Shown: piece after piece, positions 44,461-53,447 of the stretch
Layout: each line of letters starts with the position of its first letter
Numbering within the stretch: position 1 is the stretch's first letter
Origin: Paraplanobispora siamensis
GTDB lineage: Bacteria > Actinomycetota > Actinomycetes > Streptosporangiales > Streptosporangiaceae
Length of the DNA: 64,000 nucleotides
Reading direction: 5' to 3'
NCBI RefSeq assembly: GCF_016863175.1
Contig: NZ_BOOJ01000068.1
Coordinates: 30,204-94,203 of the forward strand
Made by a program: the position numbers and the translations under genes
The notes under the pieces: generated by a model
What the model saw: only the letters and a program-made list of their open reading frames with translations
The model's database searches: none
Told to the model about the DNA's origin: nothing

Positions 44461-45300
44461 TCACACGTCCCGCGCCCGGAAGCGGGCGAAGGCGGCCAGC
44501 GACAGGGCGAGCGCGGTCCCGGCGAGCAGGACGAAGGCGGCGGAGGGCGGCAGGGCGTCGGGAGCCGGAGCGGGGGCGAACAGGCGCAGGCCCGCGCTGC
44601 TCGGCCAGTAGGTCACGAGCATCCGGGCCGGCCACTCCGGCAGCAGGGGCGCCATCGCGGGGAGCAGCAGCAGGAACGTCCCCAGGCTGACCGCTCCCGC
44701 CGTCCTGCGGATCAGGAACCCCGTCGCGACGCCGTACAGACTGATCAGGGTCAGGTACAGGCCGGCGCCGGCGATCGCGCCCGGTACGCCGGGATCCGTC
44801 AGCGCGCCGGACGGAGCGCCCTGGGCGGCGAGCGCCGCCTGGCTGACCAGGAAGGATCCGAGGGCCAGGAGCGGGCCGCAGGGGAGTACGAGCGCGGCGA
44901 CGACGGCCGCCTTGCCCGCCAGGAGACGGCCCCGCCGCGGTACGGCGGTCGCGCTGGCCGGCATCGTCCCCGCTGCGTATTCGGAGGTGACGGCCAGCAC
45001 GCCCAGGGCGTTGACGAGCAACTGAACGAGTACGAGGCCGCGGAAGGCCGACTCCATGGGGTCGAACAGCGCCCGCTCGTCCGCGGCGGCGGCCAGGTGG
45101 GCCCGCCCGTTCGAGGTGCCGAACAGGTAGCCGTAGCCCAGGGCGGCCACGAAGGCGCCGGTCGGCAGGTACCAGGTGGAGCGGAGGGTGCGGAGCTTGG
45201 TCCATTCCGAGCGCAGGACGGCGGCCCAGGACACCGCCATGGAGGCCGCGGAGGGAGTGGACGGCGCGCCAGCCGGAAGGGACGCGGATGACACGCTCAT
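44461..45300 (-). CDS. ABC transporter permease (ABC-2 type)
   Basis: This 279-residue protein has six hydrophobic segments and the ABC-2 start (VLRSEWTKLRTLRSTWYLPTGAFVAAL). Conserved-looking stretches are VQLLVNALGVLAVTSEYAAGTMPASATAVPRRGRLLAGKA and SLFGVATGFLIRRTAGAVSLG-like segments. It pairs with the ATPase gene, overlapping it by 4 bases. Permeases of this form often move antimicrobial peptides or lipids; the substrate is unknown. Confidence 0.9.
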   Translation of the reverse strand: MSVSSASLPAGAPSTPSAASMAVSWAAVLRSEWTKLRTLRSTWYLPTGAFVAALGYGYLFGTSNGRAHLAAAADERALFDPMESAFRGLVLVQLLVNALGVLAVTSEYAAGTMPASATAVPRRGRLLAGKAAVVAALVLPCGPLLALGSFLVSQAALAAQGAPSGALTDPGVPGAIAGAGLYLTLISLYGVATGFLIRRTAGAVSLGTFLLLLPAMAPLLPEWPARMLVTYWPSSAGLRLFAPAPAPDALPPSAAFVLLAGTALALSLAAFARFRARDV

Positions 45301-46256
45301 CGCCCGCCTCCCCCGGAAGCGCCCAGTCCCCCGGAAGCGCCCAGTCCCCCAGATCCGGAGGCGCCGAACTCCACGCTGCCGCGGGTCAGCTCCATGTAGG
45401 CCTCCTCAAGCGAGGTCCGGTGCGGTGTCAGCTCGTGCAGCACGATCCCGTGGGTCATCGCGACCTTCGCGATCACCGCGCTCTCCGCCCCCGTCACCGT
45501 CAGGGTGTCCTCCGGCTCCCGCCGTACGGCCGCGCCGGCCTCGCGCAGCCGGTGGGCGAGCTCCGGCGCCTCCGGGGTGCGCACCACGACGGTGTCCCGG
45601 GAGTTCGCGCGGACGAACTCCGCCAGCCCGGTGTCGGCGAGCAACCGGCCACGGCCGATGATCACCAGGTGGTCGGCGGTCAGCGCCGTCTCGCCCATCA
45701 GGTGGCTGGACACCAGCACCGTCCGGCCCTCGGCGGCCAGGTCCCGCATGAGCGTGCGGACCCACACCACGCCCTCGGGGTCGAGGCCGTTGACCGGCTC
45801 GTCGAAGATCAGCACCCCCGGATCGCCGAGCAGGGCCGCGGCGATGCCGAGCCGCTGGCCCATGCCGAGGGACAACCCGCCCGCGCGCCGTCCGGCGGCC
45901 GGGGAGAGGCCGACGAGCCCGAGCACCTCCTCGACCCGGCGCCGCGGGATGCCGTTGCTCTGCGCCAGGTACAGCAGGTGGTCGCGGACGCGCCTGCGCG
46001 GGTGCACCGCGCGGGCCTCCAGCAGCGCCCCCACCTCCCGCATGGGCACGGGCAGGTCGGCGTAGCGGCGCCCGCGGATCGTGGCGGTGCCGCCCGTCGG
46101 CGCGTCGAGGCCCAGTATCAGCCGCATCGTGGTCGTCTTGCCCGCGCCGTTCGGGCCGAGGAACCCGGTGACGATGCCCGGCCTGACGTCGAAGCTCAGG
46201 TCGTCCACCGCGCGGACCTCGCCGTGGCGCTTGGTCAGCCGTCGTAGCTCGATCAT
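45297..46256 (-). CDS. ABC transporter ATP-binding protein
   Basis: This 319-residue ATPase has Walker A GPNGAGKTT (34-42), signature LSLGMGQRLGIAAALLG, Walker B VLIFDEPVNGLDPEG and the switch His in VLVSSHLMGE. A C-terminal extension carries the regulatory-domain type sequence and ends in a Gly/Ala/Ser tail (SGSGGLGASGGLGASGGGGR) made by a repeated 18-base DNA unit. ATG 46256 begins MIELRRLTKRHGEV; no strong ribosome site is visible. It forms a transporter with the permease downstream and is probably linked to the two-component system beside it. Confidence 0.94.
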   Translation of the reverse strand: MIELRRLTKRHGEVRAVDDLSFDVRPGIVTGFLGPNGAGKTTTMRLILGLDAPTGGTATIRGRRYADLPVPMREVGALLEARAVHPRRRVRDHLLYLAQSNGIPRRRVEEVLGLVGLSPAAGRRAGGLSLGMGQRLGIAAALLGDPGVLIFDEPVNGLDPEGVVWVRTLMRDLAAEGRTVLVSSHLMGETALTADHLVIIGRGRLLADTGLAEFVRANSRDTVVVRTPEAPELAHRLREAGAAVRREPEDTLTVTGAESAVIAKVAMTHGIVLHELTPHRTSLEEAYMELTRGSVEFGASGSGGLGASGGLGASGGGGR

Positions 46257-46436
46257 GTGAAGCAGCCTGGGACAGGCGGCTGAGGGTTCCCGGAGAGAAT
46301 CTGTGAGCCTTCTGCGAGCCGTACGGCCCGCTGTGCCGTCACGGCGTCCCCACGGCGTCCCCATGGTGTCCCCACGGCGGCGTCATCGCGGCGCGCGGGC
46401 CGTACCGGCGCCGGCCGCCGCGGATCTCACAGGATC

Positions 46437-46490
46437 CTCCCAGTCGTCCCCCGGTCCCGGCGAGGCCGGAACCGGGGGGACGACTGGGAG
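46437..46490 (-). terminator. Long-stem terminator after the acyl-CoA dehydrogenase gene
   Basis: CTCCCAGTCGTCCCCC and the following GGTCCCGGC pair with GCCGGAACC and GGGGGGACGACTGGGAG, giving a stem of about 25 bp with one slip and one mismatch and a 3-base loop. Confidence 0.75.
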
Positions 46491-46496
46491 AACGGA

Positions 46497-46527
46497 GAGA
46501 GGGCGGCCCCGCCGGGACCGCCCTCTC
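46497..46527 (-). terminator. Second hairpin after the acyl-CoA dehydrogenase gene
   Basis: GAGAGGGCGG(C)CCC pairs with GGG(A)CCGCCCTCTC, 14 positions with one mismatch, loop GCC. It is 35 bases beyond the stop, ahead of the longer hairpin. Confidence 0.65.
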
Positions 46528-46561
46528 ATCGCTTACCTGCCGCGGGAGCAGGTGACCTTTC

Positions 46562-48385
46562 TCAGAACGCGTCCTCCGGCAGCTCCATGAGCTCCTGGTT
46601 GGTGGCGGTCAGGATGCGGCGCTCGGCGGCCAGGCGGGGCAGGACGGTCTGGGTGAAGAAGGAGGCGGCTGCGACCTTGCCGGTGTAGAAGGCCTTGTCC
46701 GTGTCGGACTCGCCCAGGGCCTTCAGGGCGATCTCGGCCTGGCGCAGGAGCAGCCAGCCGATCACCAGGTCGCCCAGGGAGAGCAGGAACCGGGTGGTGT
46801 TGAGGCCGACCTTGTAGACCTCGGCCGGGGTCTCCAGCGAGCCGAGCGCCCAGCCGGCCATGGTGTCGGCCATGGCCTTGACCTCGTCGGCGGCCTCGTC
46901 GAGGAGCTTGCGCTCCTCCTTCAGGCGGCCGTTGCCGGCCTCGGAGGCGGCGAAGGCCTTGATGTCGGTGTAGAGCGAACCGAGGGCGATGCCCTGGTTG
47001 CGCAGGACCTTGCGGAAGAACAGGTCCAGGCCCTGGATCGCGGTGGTGCCCTCGTAGAGGGAGTCGATCTTGGCGTCCCGGATGTACTGCTCGATCGGGT
47101 ACTCCTGCAGGTAGCCGGAGCCGCCGAAGGTCTGCAGCGAGCGGGCGAGCATCTCGTAGGAGCGCTCGGAGCCGACGCCCTTGACCAGCGGGAGCAGCAG
47201 GTCGTTCATCGCCTCGGCGTGCTCGTCCCGGCGGCCCTCGAACTCGGCGATCTGCACCGCGTCCTGGTAGGTGGCGGTCAGCAGGACCAGCGCCCGCATG
47301 CCCTCGGCGTAGGCTTTCTGCAGCATCAGCTCGCGGCGCACGTCCGGGTGGTGGGTGATGGTCACGCGCGGGGCGGACTTGTCGGCCATCTGGGTCAGGT
47401 CGGCGCCCTGGACGCGGGACTTGGCGTACTCCAGCGCGTTCAGGTAGCCGGTGGACAGCGTGGCGATGGCCTTCGTGCCGACCATCATGCGGGCCTGCTC
47501 GATGACCATGAACATCTGCTTGATGCCCTCGTGCACGTCGCCGACCAGGGTGCCGATCGCCGGGTGCTTGTCGCCGAAGGTGAGCTCGCAGGTCGTGGAG
47601 ACCTTCAGGCCCATCTTCTTCTCGACGTTGGTGACGTAGACGCCGTTGCGCTCACCGAGCTCGCCGGTCTCCGGGTCCACGTGGTACTTCGGCACCAGGA
47701 ACATCGACAGGCCCTTGGTGCCGGGGCCGTGGCCCTCGGGGCGGGCCAGCACCAGGTGGAAGATGTTCTCGGCCATGTCGTGCTCGGCGCTGGTGATGAA
47801 GCGCTTGACGCCCTCGATGTGCCAGGTGCCGTCGGCCTGCTGTACGGCCCTGGTACGGCCGGCGCCCACGTCGGAGCCCGCGTCGGGCTCGGTGAGCACC
47901 ATGGTGGAGCCCCACTGCCGCTCGATGGCCAGCTCGGCGAAGCGCTTCTGCTCGTCGTTGCCGATGGTGTGCAGGATGTGGGCGAAACCGGGGCCGCTGG
48001 AGTACATCCAGATCGCCGGGTTGGAGCCCAGGATCAGCTCGGCCAGGGCCCAGGCCACGCTGCGCGGCACGCCGGGGCCGCCCAGCTCGGCGGGCAGGTC
48101 GAGGTTGGTCCAGCCGGCGTCGCGGAAGGCGGTGAACGACTTCTTGAAGCCCGCGGGCACGGTCACCGAGCCGGTGGCCGCGTCGAAGACCGGCGGGGTG
48201 CGGTCGCCCTCCTCGAAGGAGTCGGCGAGCACGCCGGTGGCCATGCGGTTGAGCTCGTCGAGCATGCTGCGGACGATGTCCTCATCCAGCTCGGCGAAGC
48301 GGCCGGCGCCCAGGATGTCCCGGCGTCCGAACATCTCGAAGAGATTGAACTCCAGGTCACGGATGTTGCTCTTGTAGTGGCCCAT
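46562..48385 (-). CDS. Acyl-CoA dehydrogenase (long form, about 607 aa)
   Basis: This FAD enzyme introduces the double bond in fatty-acyl-CoA. It is of the 600-residue type with an extra C-terminal domain, like FadE proteins of mycobacteria and Streptomyces. Features are [19 protein letters not shown] at the start, FAD-binding [76 protein letters not shown] (with the Glu of the active region). ATG 48385 is a firm start. It is divergent from the Nramp-related gene. Confidence 0.95.
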   Translation of the reverse strand: MGHYKSNIRDLEFNLFEMFGRRDILGAGRFAELDEDIVRSMLDELNRMATGVLADSFEEGDRTPPVFDAATGSVTVPAGFKKSFTAFRDAGWTNLDLPAELGGPGVPRSVAWALAELILGSNPAIWMYSSGPGFAHILHTIGNDEQKRFAELAIERQWGSTMVLTEPDAGSDVGAGRTRAVQQADGTWHIEGVKRFITSAEHDMAENIFHLVLARPEGHGPGTKGLSMFLVPKYHVDPETGELGERNGVYVTNVEKKMGLKVSTTCELTFGDKHPAIGTLVGDVHEGIKQMFMVIEQARMMVGTKAIATLSTGYLNALEYAKSRVQGADLTQMADKSAPRVTITHHPDVRRELMLQKAYAEGMRALVLLTATYQDAVQIAEFEGRRDEHAEAMNDLLLPLVKGVGSERSYEMLARSLQTFGGSGYLQEYPIEQYIRDAKIDSLYEGTTAIQGLDLFFRKVLRNQGIALGSLYTDIKAFAASEAGNGRLKEERKLLDEAADEVKAMADTMAGWALGSLETPAEVYKVGLNTTRFLLSLGDLVIGWLLLRQAEIALKALGESDTDKAFYTGKVAAASFFTQTVLPRLAAERRILTATNQELMELPEDAF

Positions 48386-48527
48386 GGGGTCTGCTCCTTG
48401 AAACGGGCGAGCCGGGACTCGGGACGTACTGGTGAGTAACCTTACCCGGAATGCTACCCGCCGGTAACCCCTAGAAAACAGCAGGCATAGGGGCGTTTGT
48501 CACATGTTCTGAGGGAAGAGCGATCAC

Positions 48528-49910
48528 ATGGCGCTTCCCCCGCTCCGCCCGGCTGGTCTCCCGGACCCCCAGCCGCTGCGGAAGGTGCTGGGCCCGGGAG
48601 TCATCGCGGCGGGGGTCGGCCTCGCCTCCGGGGAGTTCGTCCTGTGGCCATACATCTCCGCCAACGTCGGCCTGGTCTTCCTGTGGGCGGCGGTGGTCGG
48701 AGTGGTCGCGCAGTACTTCCTCAACATGGAGATCGAGCGCTACACGCTCGCCACCGGTGAGACGGCCCTGGCCGGGTTCAGCCGGCTGTGGCGGCACTGG
48801 GGTCTGATCTTCGCCCTCATGGCGGTGCTGGCCAACATCTGGCCCGGCTGGGCCACCAGCTCGGCCACCGTGCTCACCTACGCCGTCGGCGGGGGAGACA
48901 TCGCCGTCATCGCCGTGATCGAGCTGCTGCTGATCGGCGCGGCGCTCACGCTGTCGCCGGTCATCTACCGCACCGTGGAGGCGACCCAGTTCATCAAGGT
49001 CGGCGCGGTCATCGTCTTCCTGGTGATCGCCGTGTTCCTGGCCATCACCGGGGACGCCTACCGCGGGCTGGGGGAGGCGGTCACCAGCATCGGCCAGGTC
49101 CCCGCCCAGCTCGGCGCGGCCCTGGTGCTGGGCGCCATGGCCTTCGCCGGAGCCGGCGGGGGGCAGAACCTCGTGCAGAGCAACTGGATCCGCGACAAGA
49201 ACATGGGCATGGGCGCGCGCATCCCTCGCCTGGTCTCGCCGGTGACGGGGGAGGACCAGGCCGCCCCGGCCACCGGGTACGTCTTCGAGCCCGACGAGGC
49301 CAACATGGCCCGCTGGCGCGGCTGGTGGCGGGTGGCCAACATCGAGCAGCTCGTCTCGTTCGTGGCCATCACGATCTTCACGATCTTCCTGATGTCGATG
49401 CTGGCGTACTCCACCGTCTTCGGAGCCGACACCGCCAGCAACGTGACCTTCCTCAAGACCGAGGGGGAGGTGCTCAACCAGCGGCTGTCGTGGTTCGGCA
49501 CCTTCTTCTGGTCGATCGGCGCGCTCTCGCTCTTCGCGGCCAGCATGGGCATCTGCGACTACGTGGGCAGGATGGTCGCCGACATCGTCAAGACGGTCTA
49601 TCTGCCCGGCAGCACGCGGTGGACGGAGAGCCGCGTCTACACCCTCGTCGTCTGGTTCATCGTGCTCTTCGGCATCACGATGATCACGGTCGGCTTCGAC
49701 CAGCCGATCACGCTGCTGGTGATCTCCGCGAGCGTCGGCGGGATCATGATGTTCCTCTACTCCGCGCTGCTGGCAATCATCAATCGCAAGCTGATCCCCG
49801 AGCAGATCCGGATCCGCGGCTACCGCCTGGTGATCGTGCTGCTGGTCTTCGCCTTCTTCGGATACTTCTCGGTGCTGACGCTGATCGACCAGGTGGGCAA
49901 GCTCTTCTAG
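48528..49910 (+). CDS. Nramp-related membrane transporter lacking canonical metal motifs
   Basis: This 460-residue protein has about 11 hydrophobic helices and the general Nramp layout (LGPGVIAAGVGLASGEFVLWPYIS at helix 1). The DPGN metal motif of true Nramp proteins reads GLASGE, and no MPH motif is seen in helix 6, where AMAFAGAGGGQNLVQSNWIRDKN stands instead. It may transport another ion or a different small molecule. It keeps a long loop (residues about 225-265). ATG 48528 has GAGGGAAGAG-type sequence upstream. The methyltransferase gene follows after 9 bases. Confidence 0.85.
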   Translation: MALPPLRPAGLPDPQPLRKVLGPGVIAAGVGLASGEFVLWPYISANVGLVFLWAAVVGVVAQYFLNMEIERYTLATGETALAGFSRLWRHWGLIFALMAVLANIWPGWATSSATVLTYAVGGGDIAVIAVIELLLIGAALTLSPVIYRTVEATQFIKVGAVIVFLVIAVFLAITGDAYRGLGEAVTSIGQVPAQLGAALVLGAMAFAGAGGGQNLVQSNWIRDKNMGMGARIPRLVSPVTGEDQAAPATGYVFEPDEANMARWRGWWRVANIEQLVSFVAITIFTIFLMSMLAYSTVFGADTASNVTFLKTEGEVLNQRLSWFGTFFWSIGALSLFAASMGICDYVGRMVADIVKTVYLPGSTRWTESRVYTLVVWFIVLFGITMITVGFDQPITLLVISASVGGIMMFLYSALLAIINRKLIPEQIRIRGYRLVIVLLVFAFFGYFSVLTLIDQVGKLF

Positions 49911-49919
49911 GCTCGTCGC

Positions 49920-50783
49920 ATGGACGGGCTGGAGGAGCTGGGCGGCCGCTGGCGGGCGGACCTCGCCGGGTGGGGCATCCCTCCCGAGATCGCGGCGAAG
50001 GCGCCGGCCGATCCGTGGGCGCACTCGCCCGCGCGCTTCGCCGAGCGCACCGACCGCGCGCTGGCGGACCCCGAGGGGCCGACCCTGGCCAGGGTCGCCG
50101 AGGCCCTGCCGGAGGGCGGCAGCGTCCTCGACGTGGGCGCGGGCACCGGGGCGGCCTCCCTGCCGCTGGCCGGAGCCGCGGGCGTCCGGGAGTCACGGGC
50201 GGCCGCGGGCGCCTCGGAGCCGCCGGTGCGGGCCGGGATCCTGGGCGAGCTGATCGCGGTGGACACCTCGGAGGGGATGCTGGCCGAACTGGCCTCCCGG
50301 GCCGCGGCCCTGGGCGTGCCCACGCGGGTGATCCAGGGCCGCTGGCCCGACGTCGCGGGGCAGGCCCCGGTGGCCGACGTCGCGGTGGCCGCCCACGTCG
50401 TCTACAACGTGCCGGACCTGGTCCCCTTCCTGGCCGGGCTGACCGCCCACGCCCGCCGCCGGGTCGTCCTGGAGCTCCCGTACCACCACCCGATGAGCTG
50501 GCTCAACCCGCTGTGGGCCCACTTCCACGGTGTCGTACGCCCGCAGCGGCCCACGGCCGACGACGTCGCCGCCATCGCCGAGGCCATGGGGTACGGCGTC
50601 CGGCGGACGGAGCGGCTGGCCCCGCTGAGCCGGTTCGCGGACATGGAGGCGCTGGCCGAGAGCGCCTGCCGCAGGCTCTGCCTCGACCCCGGCCGGGCGG
50701 AGGAGGTCATCGCGGCGGTGACGGCGCTGGACATGTGGCCGGTGCGGCGGGACCGGTGGATCACTCTGTGGTGGGAGCCGTGA
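49920..50783 (+). CDS. Class I SAM-dependent methyltransferase
   Basis: This 287-residue protein has motif I VLDVGAGTGAASLPLAGAAG (about residue 62-82), an acidic residue ending strand 2 (LIAVDTSEGMLAEL), and motif IV ADVAVAAHVVYNVPDLVPFLAGL. A loop of about 25 residues rich in Ala/Arg/Glu (GVRESRAAAGASEPPVRAGI) is inserted after motif I, unusual for the family. The substrate is unknown. It begins 9 bases after the transporter stop, with weak ribosome-binding sequence, so coupling is likely. Confidence 0.88.
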   Translation: MDGLEELGGRWRADLAGWGIPPEIAAKAPADPWAHSPARFAERTDRALADPEGPTLARVAEALPEGGSVLDVGAGTGAASLPLAGAAGVRESRAAAGASEPPVRAGILGELIAVDTSEGMLAELASRAAALGVPTRVIQGRWPDVAGQAPVADVAVAAHVVYNVPDLVPFLAGLTAHARRRVVLELPYHHPMSWLNPLWAHFHGVVRPQRPTADDVAAIAEAMGYGVRRTERLAPLSRFADMEALAESACRRLCLDPGRAEEVIAAVTALDMWPVRRDRWITLWWEP

Positions 50784-50805
50784 CCGCCATGGAGCGCATG
50801 ACGAA

Positions 50806-50856
50806 ACCGGCTTAAGCGTTTAGGAGGTTACGTAACCGGCTTGACGGTTTAGGTGG
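50806..50856. repeat. 28-base direct repeat with central palindrome, upstream of the VOC gene
   Basis: Copies AACCGGCTTAAGCGTTTAGG at 50806-50825 and AACCGGCTTGACGGTTTAGG at 50834-50853 are 28 bases apart and differ at three positions. Between them, GGTTACGTAACC (50826-50837) is a perfect 12-base palindrome. This could be an operator for the VOC gene. Confidence 0.6.
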
Positions 50857-50876
50857 TGTCGAGATTGGGTGTGCCC

Positions 50877-51272
50877 ATGATTGACATCCACTACGTGACC
50901 TTCGACTGCGCGCAGCCGTACGAGCTGGCGACCTTCTGGCGCGACGCCGCGGGCCTGGAGTTCCACCCGGCGACGGACAAGCAGGACGACGAGGTCCTCC
51001 TCCTCGGCCCGATCAATCTGCTCTTCATCAAGGTCCCCGAGGGCAAGACCGTCAAGAACCGCGTCCACGTGGACGTCACCGGTTCCGAGGACAGCACGCG
51101 CGACCAGGAGGTCGAGCGGCTGCTCGGACTCGGGGCCACGGTTCAGGCCGACCGCCGCAAGCCCGACGGCACCGGCTGGGTCACCATGCTCGACCCCGAG
51201 GGCAACGAGTTCTGCGTCTGCCAGGGCAAGGCCGAGCTGGAGGCCCTCAGGGCCGGGGCGGGGCAGGCCTGA
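50877..51272 (+). CDS. VOC-family (glyoxalase-like) protein
   Basis: This 131-residue protein has the paired beta-alpha-beta modules of the VOC superfamily: IDIHYVTFDCAQPYELATFWRDAAGLEF, then DDEVLLLGPINLLFIKVPEG, KNRVHVDVTGSEDSTRDQEVERLLGLGATV, and the C-terminal GTGWVTMLDPEGNEFCVCQ. Members act as glyoxalases, dioxygenases or drug-binding proteins, so the role cannot be given. The start ATG 50877 is used; GTG 50871 is an alternative. Confidence 0.85.
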   Translation: MIDIHYVTFDCAQPYELATFWRDAAGLEFHPATDKQDDEVLLLGPINLLFIKVPEGKTVKNRVHVDVTGSEDSTRDQEVERLLGLGATVQADRRKPDGTGWVTMLDPEGNEFCVCQGKAELEALRAGAGQA

Positions 51273-51303
51273 CCGCCGTACGGCGGCGGCCCGGGACCGG
51301 AGG

Positions 51304-51771
51304 TCAGCGGCCGGGCGGCAGGGAGGCCTGTCCCCGGCCCCGCATGACCAGCGCCAGCACCGCGGTGATCAGATAGACCGCGACACCGCCCTGGAGCGCG
51401 TCCAGGGCCGCGCTGAACGGGCCCTCGCCGTCGACGACGAGCTGCACCGGATACATCAGCACGGCGGCGCCGAGCGACGGGTAGAGCGAGAAGCGCCACG
51501 GGTGGCGCAGCGCCCACTGCCGGGCCTGCCGGGTCACCCGGTCGCCGGTGTTGGGCCTGGCGACCGCGCCGATGGCGGCGATCAGCGAGAAGAGGCTGAC
51601 ACCCAGGCACAGCGCCCAGGTCACGTCGGCGCTGCCGGGCAGCAGCCAGCCCATGCCGACGCTGGCCGCCGCCACCGCGCCACCGGTCACCGCGGCCGTC
51701 TTCCAGGGCGCCCCGTGCAGGGCCGCGCCGGCGAGGGACATCTCGTCACGTCGAGTCAGTTCGTCTTTCAT
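51304..51771 (-). CDS. Small integral membrane protein, unknown function
   Basis: I do not recognise this 155-residue protein. Four hydrophobic segments are visible (AAVTGGAVAAASVGMGWLLPG; VTWALCLGVSLFSLIAAIGAVA; FSLYPSLGAAVLMYPVQLVV; GGVAVYLITAVLALVM) with a basic loop between the second and third (RVTRQARQWALRHPWR). The N-terminus is short and charged (MKDELTRRDEMS). ATG 51771 is preferred; the frame upstream lacks coding bias. It has no clear link to its neighbours. Confidence 0.7.
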   Translation of the reverse strand: MKDELTRRDEMSLAGAALHGAPWKTAAVTGGAVAAASVGMGWLLPGSADVTWALCLGVSLFSLIAAIGAVARPNTGDRVTRQARQWALRHPWRFSLYPSLGAAVLMYPVQLVVDGEGPFSAALDALQGGVAVYLITAVLALVMRGRGQASLPPGR

Positions 51772-52007
51772 GACATCAGGGTGCCTTCGGCGACCCCCTG
51801 TCCACATCGGGGACGAACCCTGGTTCTTACCCCGGCAGATCCATCCGGACCTCAGGGTTTCCCGCCCCGCGTCATGTCGGAGGAAAGCAATCCTCCGCAA
51901 ATCCTCCGAAGCTCCCCCGCCGGGCCGATGGAAGGGGCACAGCGCCTGCGCGATCGCCCACGGAAGGCCCCGCGCACGGCATTTCCGGCTCATGGAGGAG
52001 CTTTTCT

Positions 52008-53369
52008 ATGAACACGTCTGTCTCTTCGCGCTTCGGCATGCCCGGCCGGCGTCGTGCGGTCTCCCTGCTCGCGGCCGCCGCCCTGACCTCCGGCGCGCTG
52101 GCGGCCACCGCGGCCCCCGCCTCCGCCGTCACCGTCCCCGTCTGCGCCACCCCCGGATTCGCGGCCCCGGTCACCTACCCCACCGCGAACATGGTGCTCT
52201 TCACGGCGACGGCCGACTTCAACAACGACCACAAGGCCGACCTCGCGACGTACGGACACGGCGGCGGCGACATCGAGGTGCTGACCGGTAACGGTGACGG
52301 GACCTTCGACCCCGCCGTGGGCGCCGACCCCGGCATGGCCTCGGCGAGCCGCCTCGCCACGGGCGACATCACCTCCGACGTGGACAGCAGCATCGACATC
52401 GTCGTGGCGGACTCCGCGAGCGGTACGGTCCGGGTCCTGCCCGGCAACGGCGACGGGACCTTCGGCGCGCCCATCACCACCCCGACGATTCTGAACGCCT
52501 CGATGGTCATCCCGGGTGACTTCGACGACGACGACCGGCTCGACGTGCTGGTGACCAGCGGCAGCAACAACAACTCGATCATGCTCGGCAACGGCGACGG
52601 CACCTTCAAGGCGCCTGCTCCCACCGGCTTCACGGGATATGCGCCCCTTGCCGCCGTGGCCGACTTCGACGGCGACGGCGACGACGACGTGGCGTTCGGT
52701 GACGGCAGCATGATGGGCACCAACGGGATCGAGGTCTTCCCCAGCAACGGCGACGGCAGCTTCGGCCTTTCCACCGCCTACGGCGCGGGAACGAGCGCCC
52801 TGTTCGTCTCCACGGCCGACTTCAACGGCGACCACGAGGCCGACCTGATCTCCAGCGGCATGGGCGACGGAATGGTGCTGCTCGGCAACGGCGACGGCAG
52901 CTTCCAGAGCGCGCTTCCCTACACCGGGAACGGCGGCCTGGGGTGGCCCACGCTGGGTGACTACAACGGCGACGGGAAGACGGACGCCGCCTTCGCGTCC
53001 CCGATGGGCGGCTCGCTGCTTCTCGGCAAGGGTGACGGCACCTTCCAGGCGCCCGTCTCCTTCAACGGCGGCAGCATGGGAATGGACATGGTCAGCGGCC
53101 GCTTCGACGCCGACAACCGGAGCGACCTGGCGACGTCGAGCGGGCTGGCGCAGGGCGTCTCGGTCCTGCTGAGCACCTGCGGCACCTCCGCCACTCCCAC
53201 GCCGGCGGTCAAGCCCAAGCCGGTCGTCGAGCCCAAGCCGACGGTCAAGCCCAAGCCGGCCACCAAGCCCGCGCTGAAGTGGAAGACGAAGGTCAAGCTG
53301 GAGAAGCCGAAGCTGGAGAAGGCCAAGCTGAAGAAGGCCAAGAAGATCCGCGGCGGCGGCGTCAAGTAA
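52008..53369 (+). CDS. Secreted FG-GAP/VCBS-repeat protein with Lys-rich tail
   Basis: This 453-residue protein begins with a signal peptide (RRRAVSLLAAAALTSGALAATAAPASA). The body has about six repeats of the form ATADFNNDHKADLATYG...GNGDGTF, carrying calcium-binding D-x-N/D-x-D-x-x-x-D strings (DFDGDGDDDVAF, DFNGDHEADLI, DYNGDGKTDAAF), expected to form a beta-propeller. The last 55 residues are a Pro/Lys repeat followed by KVKLEKPKLEKAKLKKAKKIRGGG, very basic. No anchor is visible. GGAGGAGC precedes ATG 52008. It probably works outside the cell, perhaps bound to anionic wall polymers. Confidence 0.85.
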   Translation: MNTSVSSRFGMPGRRRAVSLLAAAALTSGALAATAAPASAVTVPVCATPGFAAPVTYPTANMVLFTATADFNNDHKADLATYGHGGGDIEVLTGNGDGTFDPAVGADPGMASASRLATGDITSDVDSSIDIVVADSASGTVRVLPGNGDGTFGAPITTPTILNASMVIPGDFDDDDRLDVLVTSGSNNNSIMLGNGDGTFKAPAPTGFTGYAPLAAVADFDGDGDDDVAFGDGSMMGTNGIEVFPSNGDGSFGLSTAYGAGTSALFVSTADFNGDHEADLISSGMGDGMVLLGNGDGSFQSALPYTGNGGLGWPTLGDYNGDGKTDAAFASPMGGSLLLGKGDGTFQAPVSFNGGSMGMDMVSGRFDADNRSDLATSSGLAQGVSVLLSTCGTSATPTPAVKPKPVVEPKPTVKPKPATKPALKWKTKVKLEKPKLEKAKLKKAKKIRGGGVK

Positions 53370-53447
53370 GCGCCCCCGCTCACGGCGGCACGCCCCTCCC
53401 GGTTCCCCGGCGAGGGGCGTGCCGCCGTATTGGCTAGGTTGATCGGC

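Larger units (their letters stand above)
46257..46561. other. Gap between the ABC ATPase and acyl-CoA dehydrogenase genes, with two hairpins
   Basis: In these 305 bases I see no gene. The left 170 bases hold the ABC-operon promoter. Two hairpins lie at 46437-46490 and 46497-46527 and end the dehydrogenase transcript. Confidence 0.6.

Noticed and set aside
48421..48500. GGTGAGTAACCTTACC-like sequence between the acyl-CoA dehydrogenase and Nramp-related genes as a fatty-acid regulator operator
   Set aside because: The inverted repeat is weak and I could not match it to a known motif with confidence.
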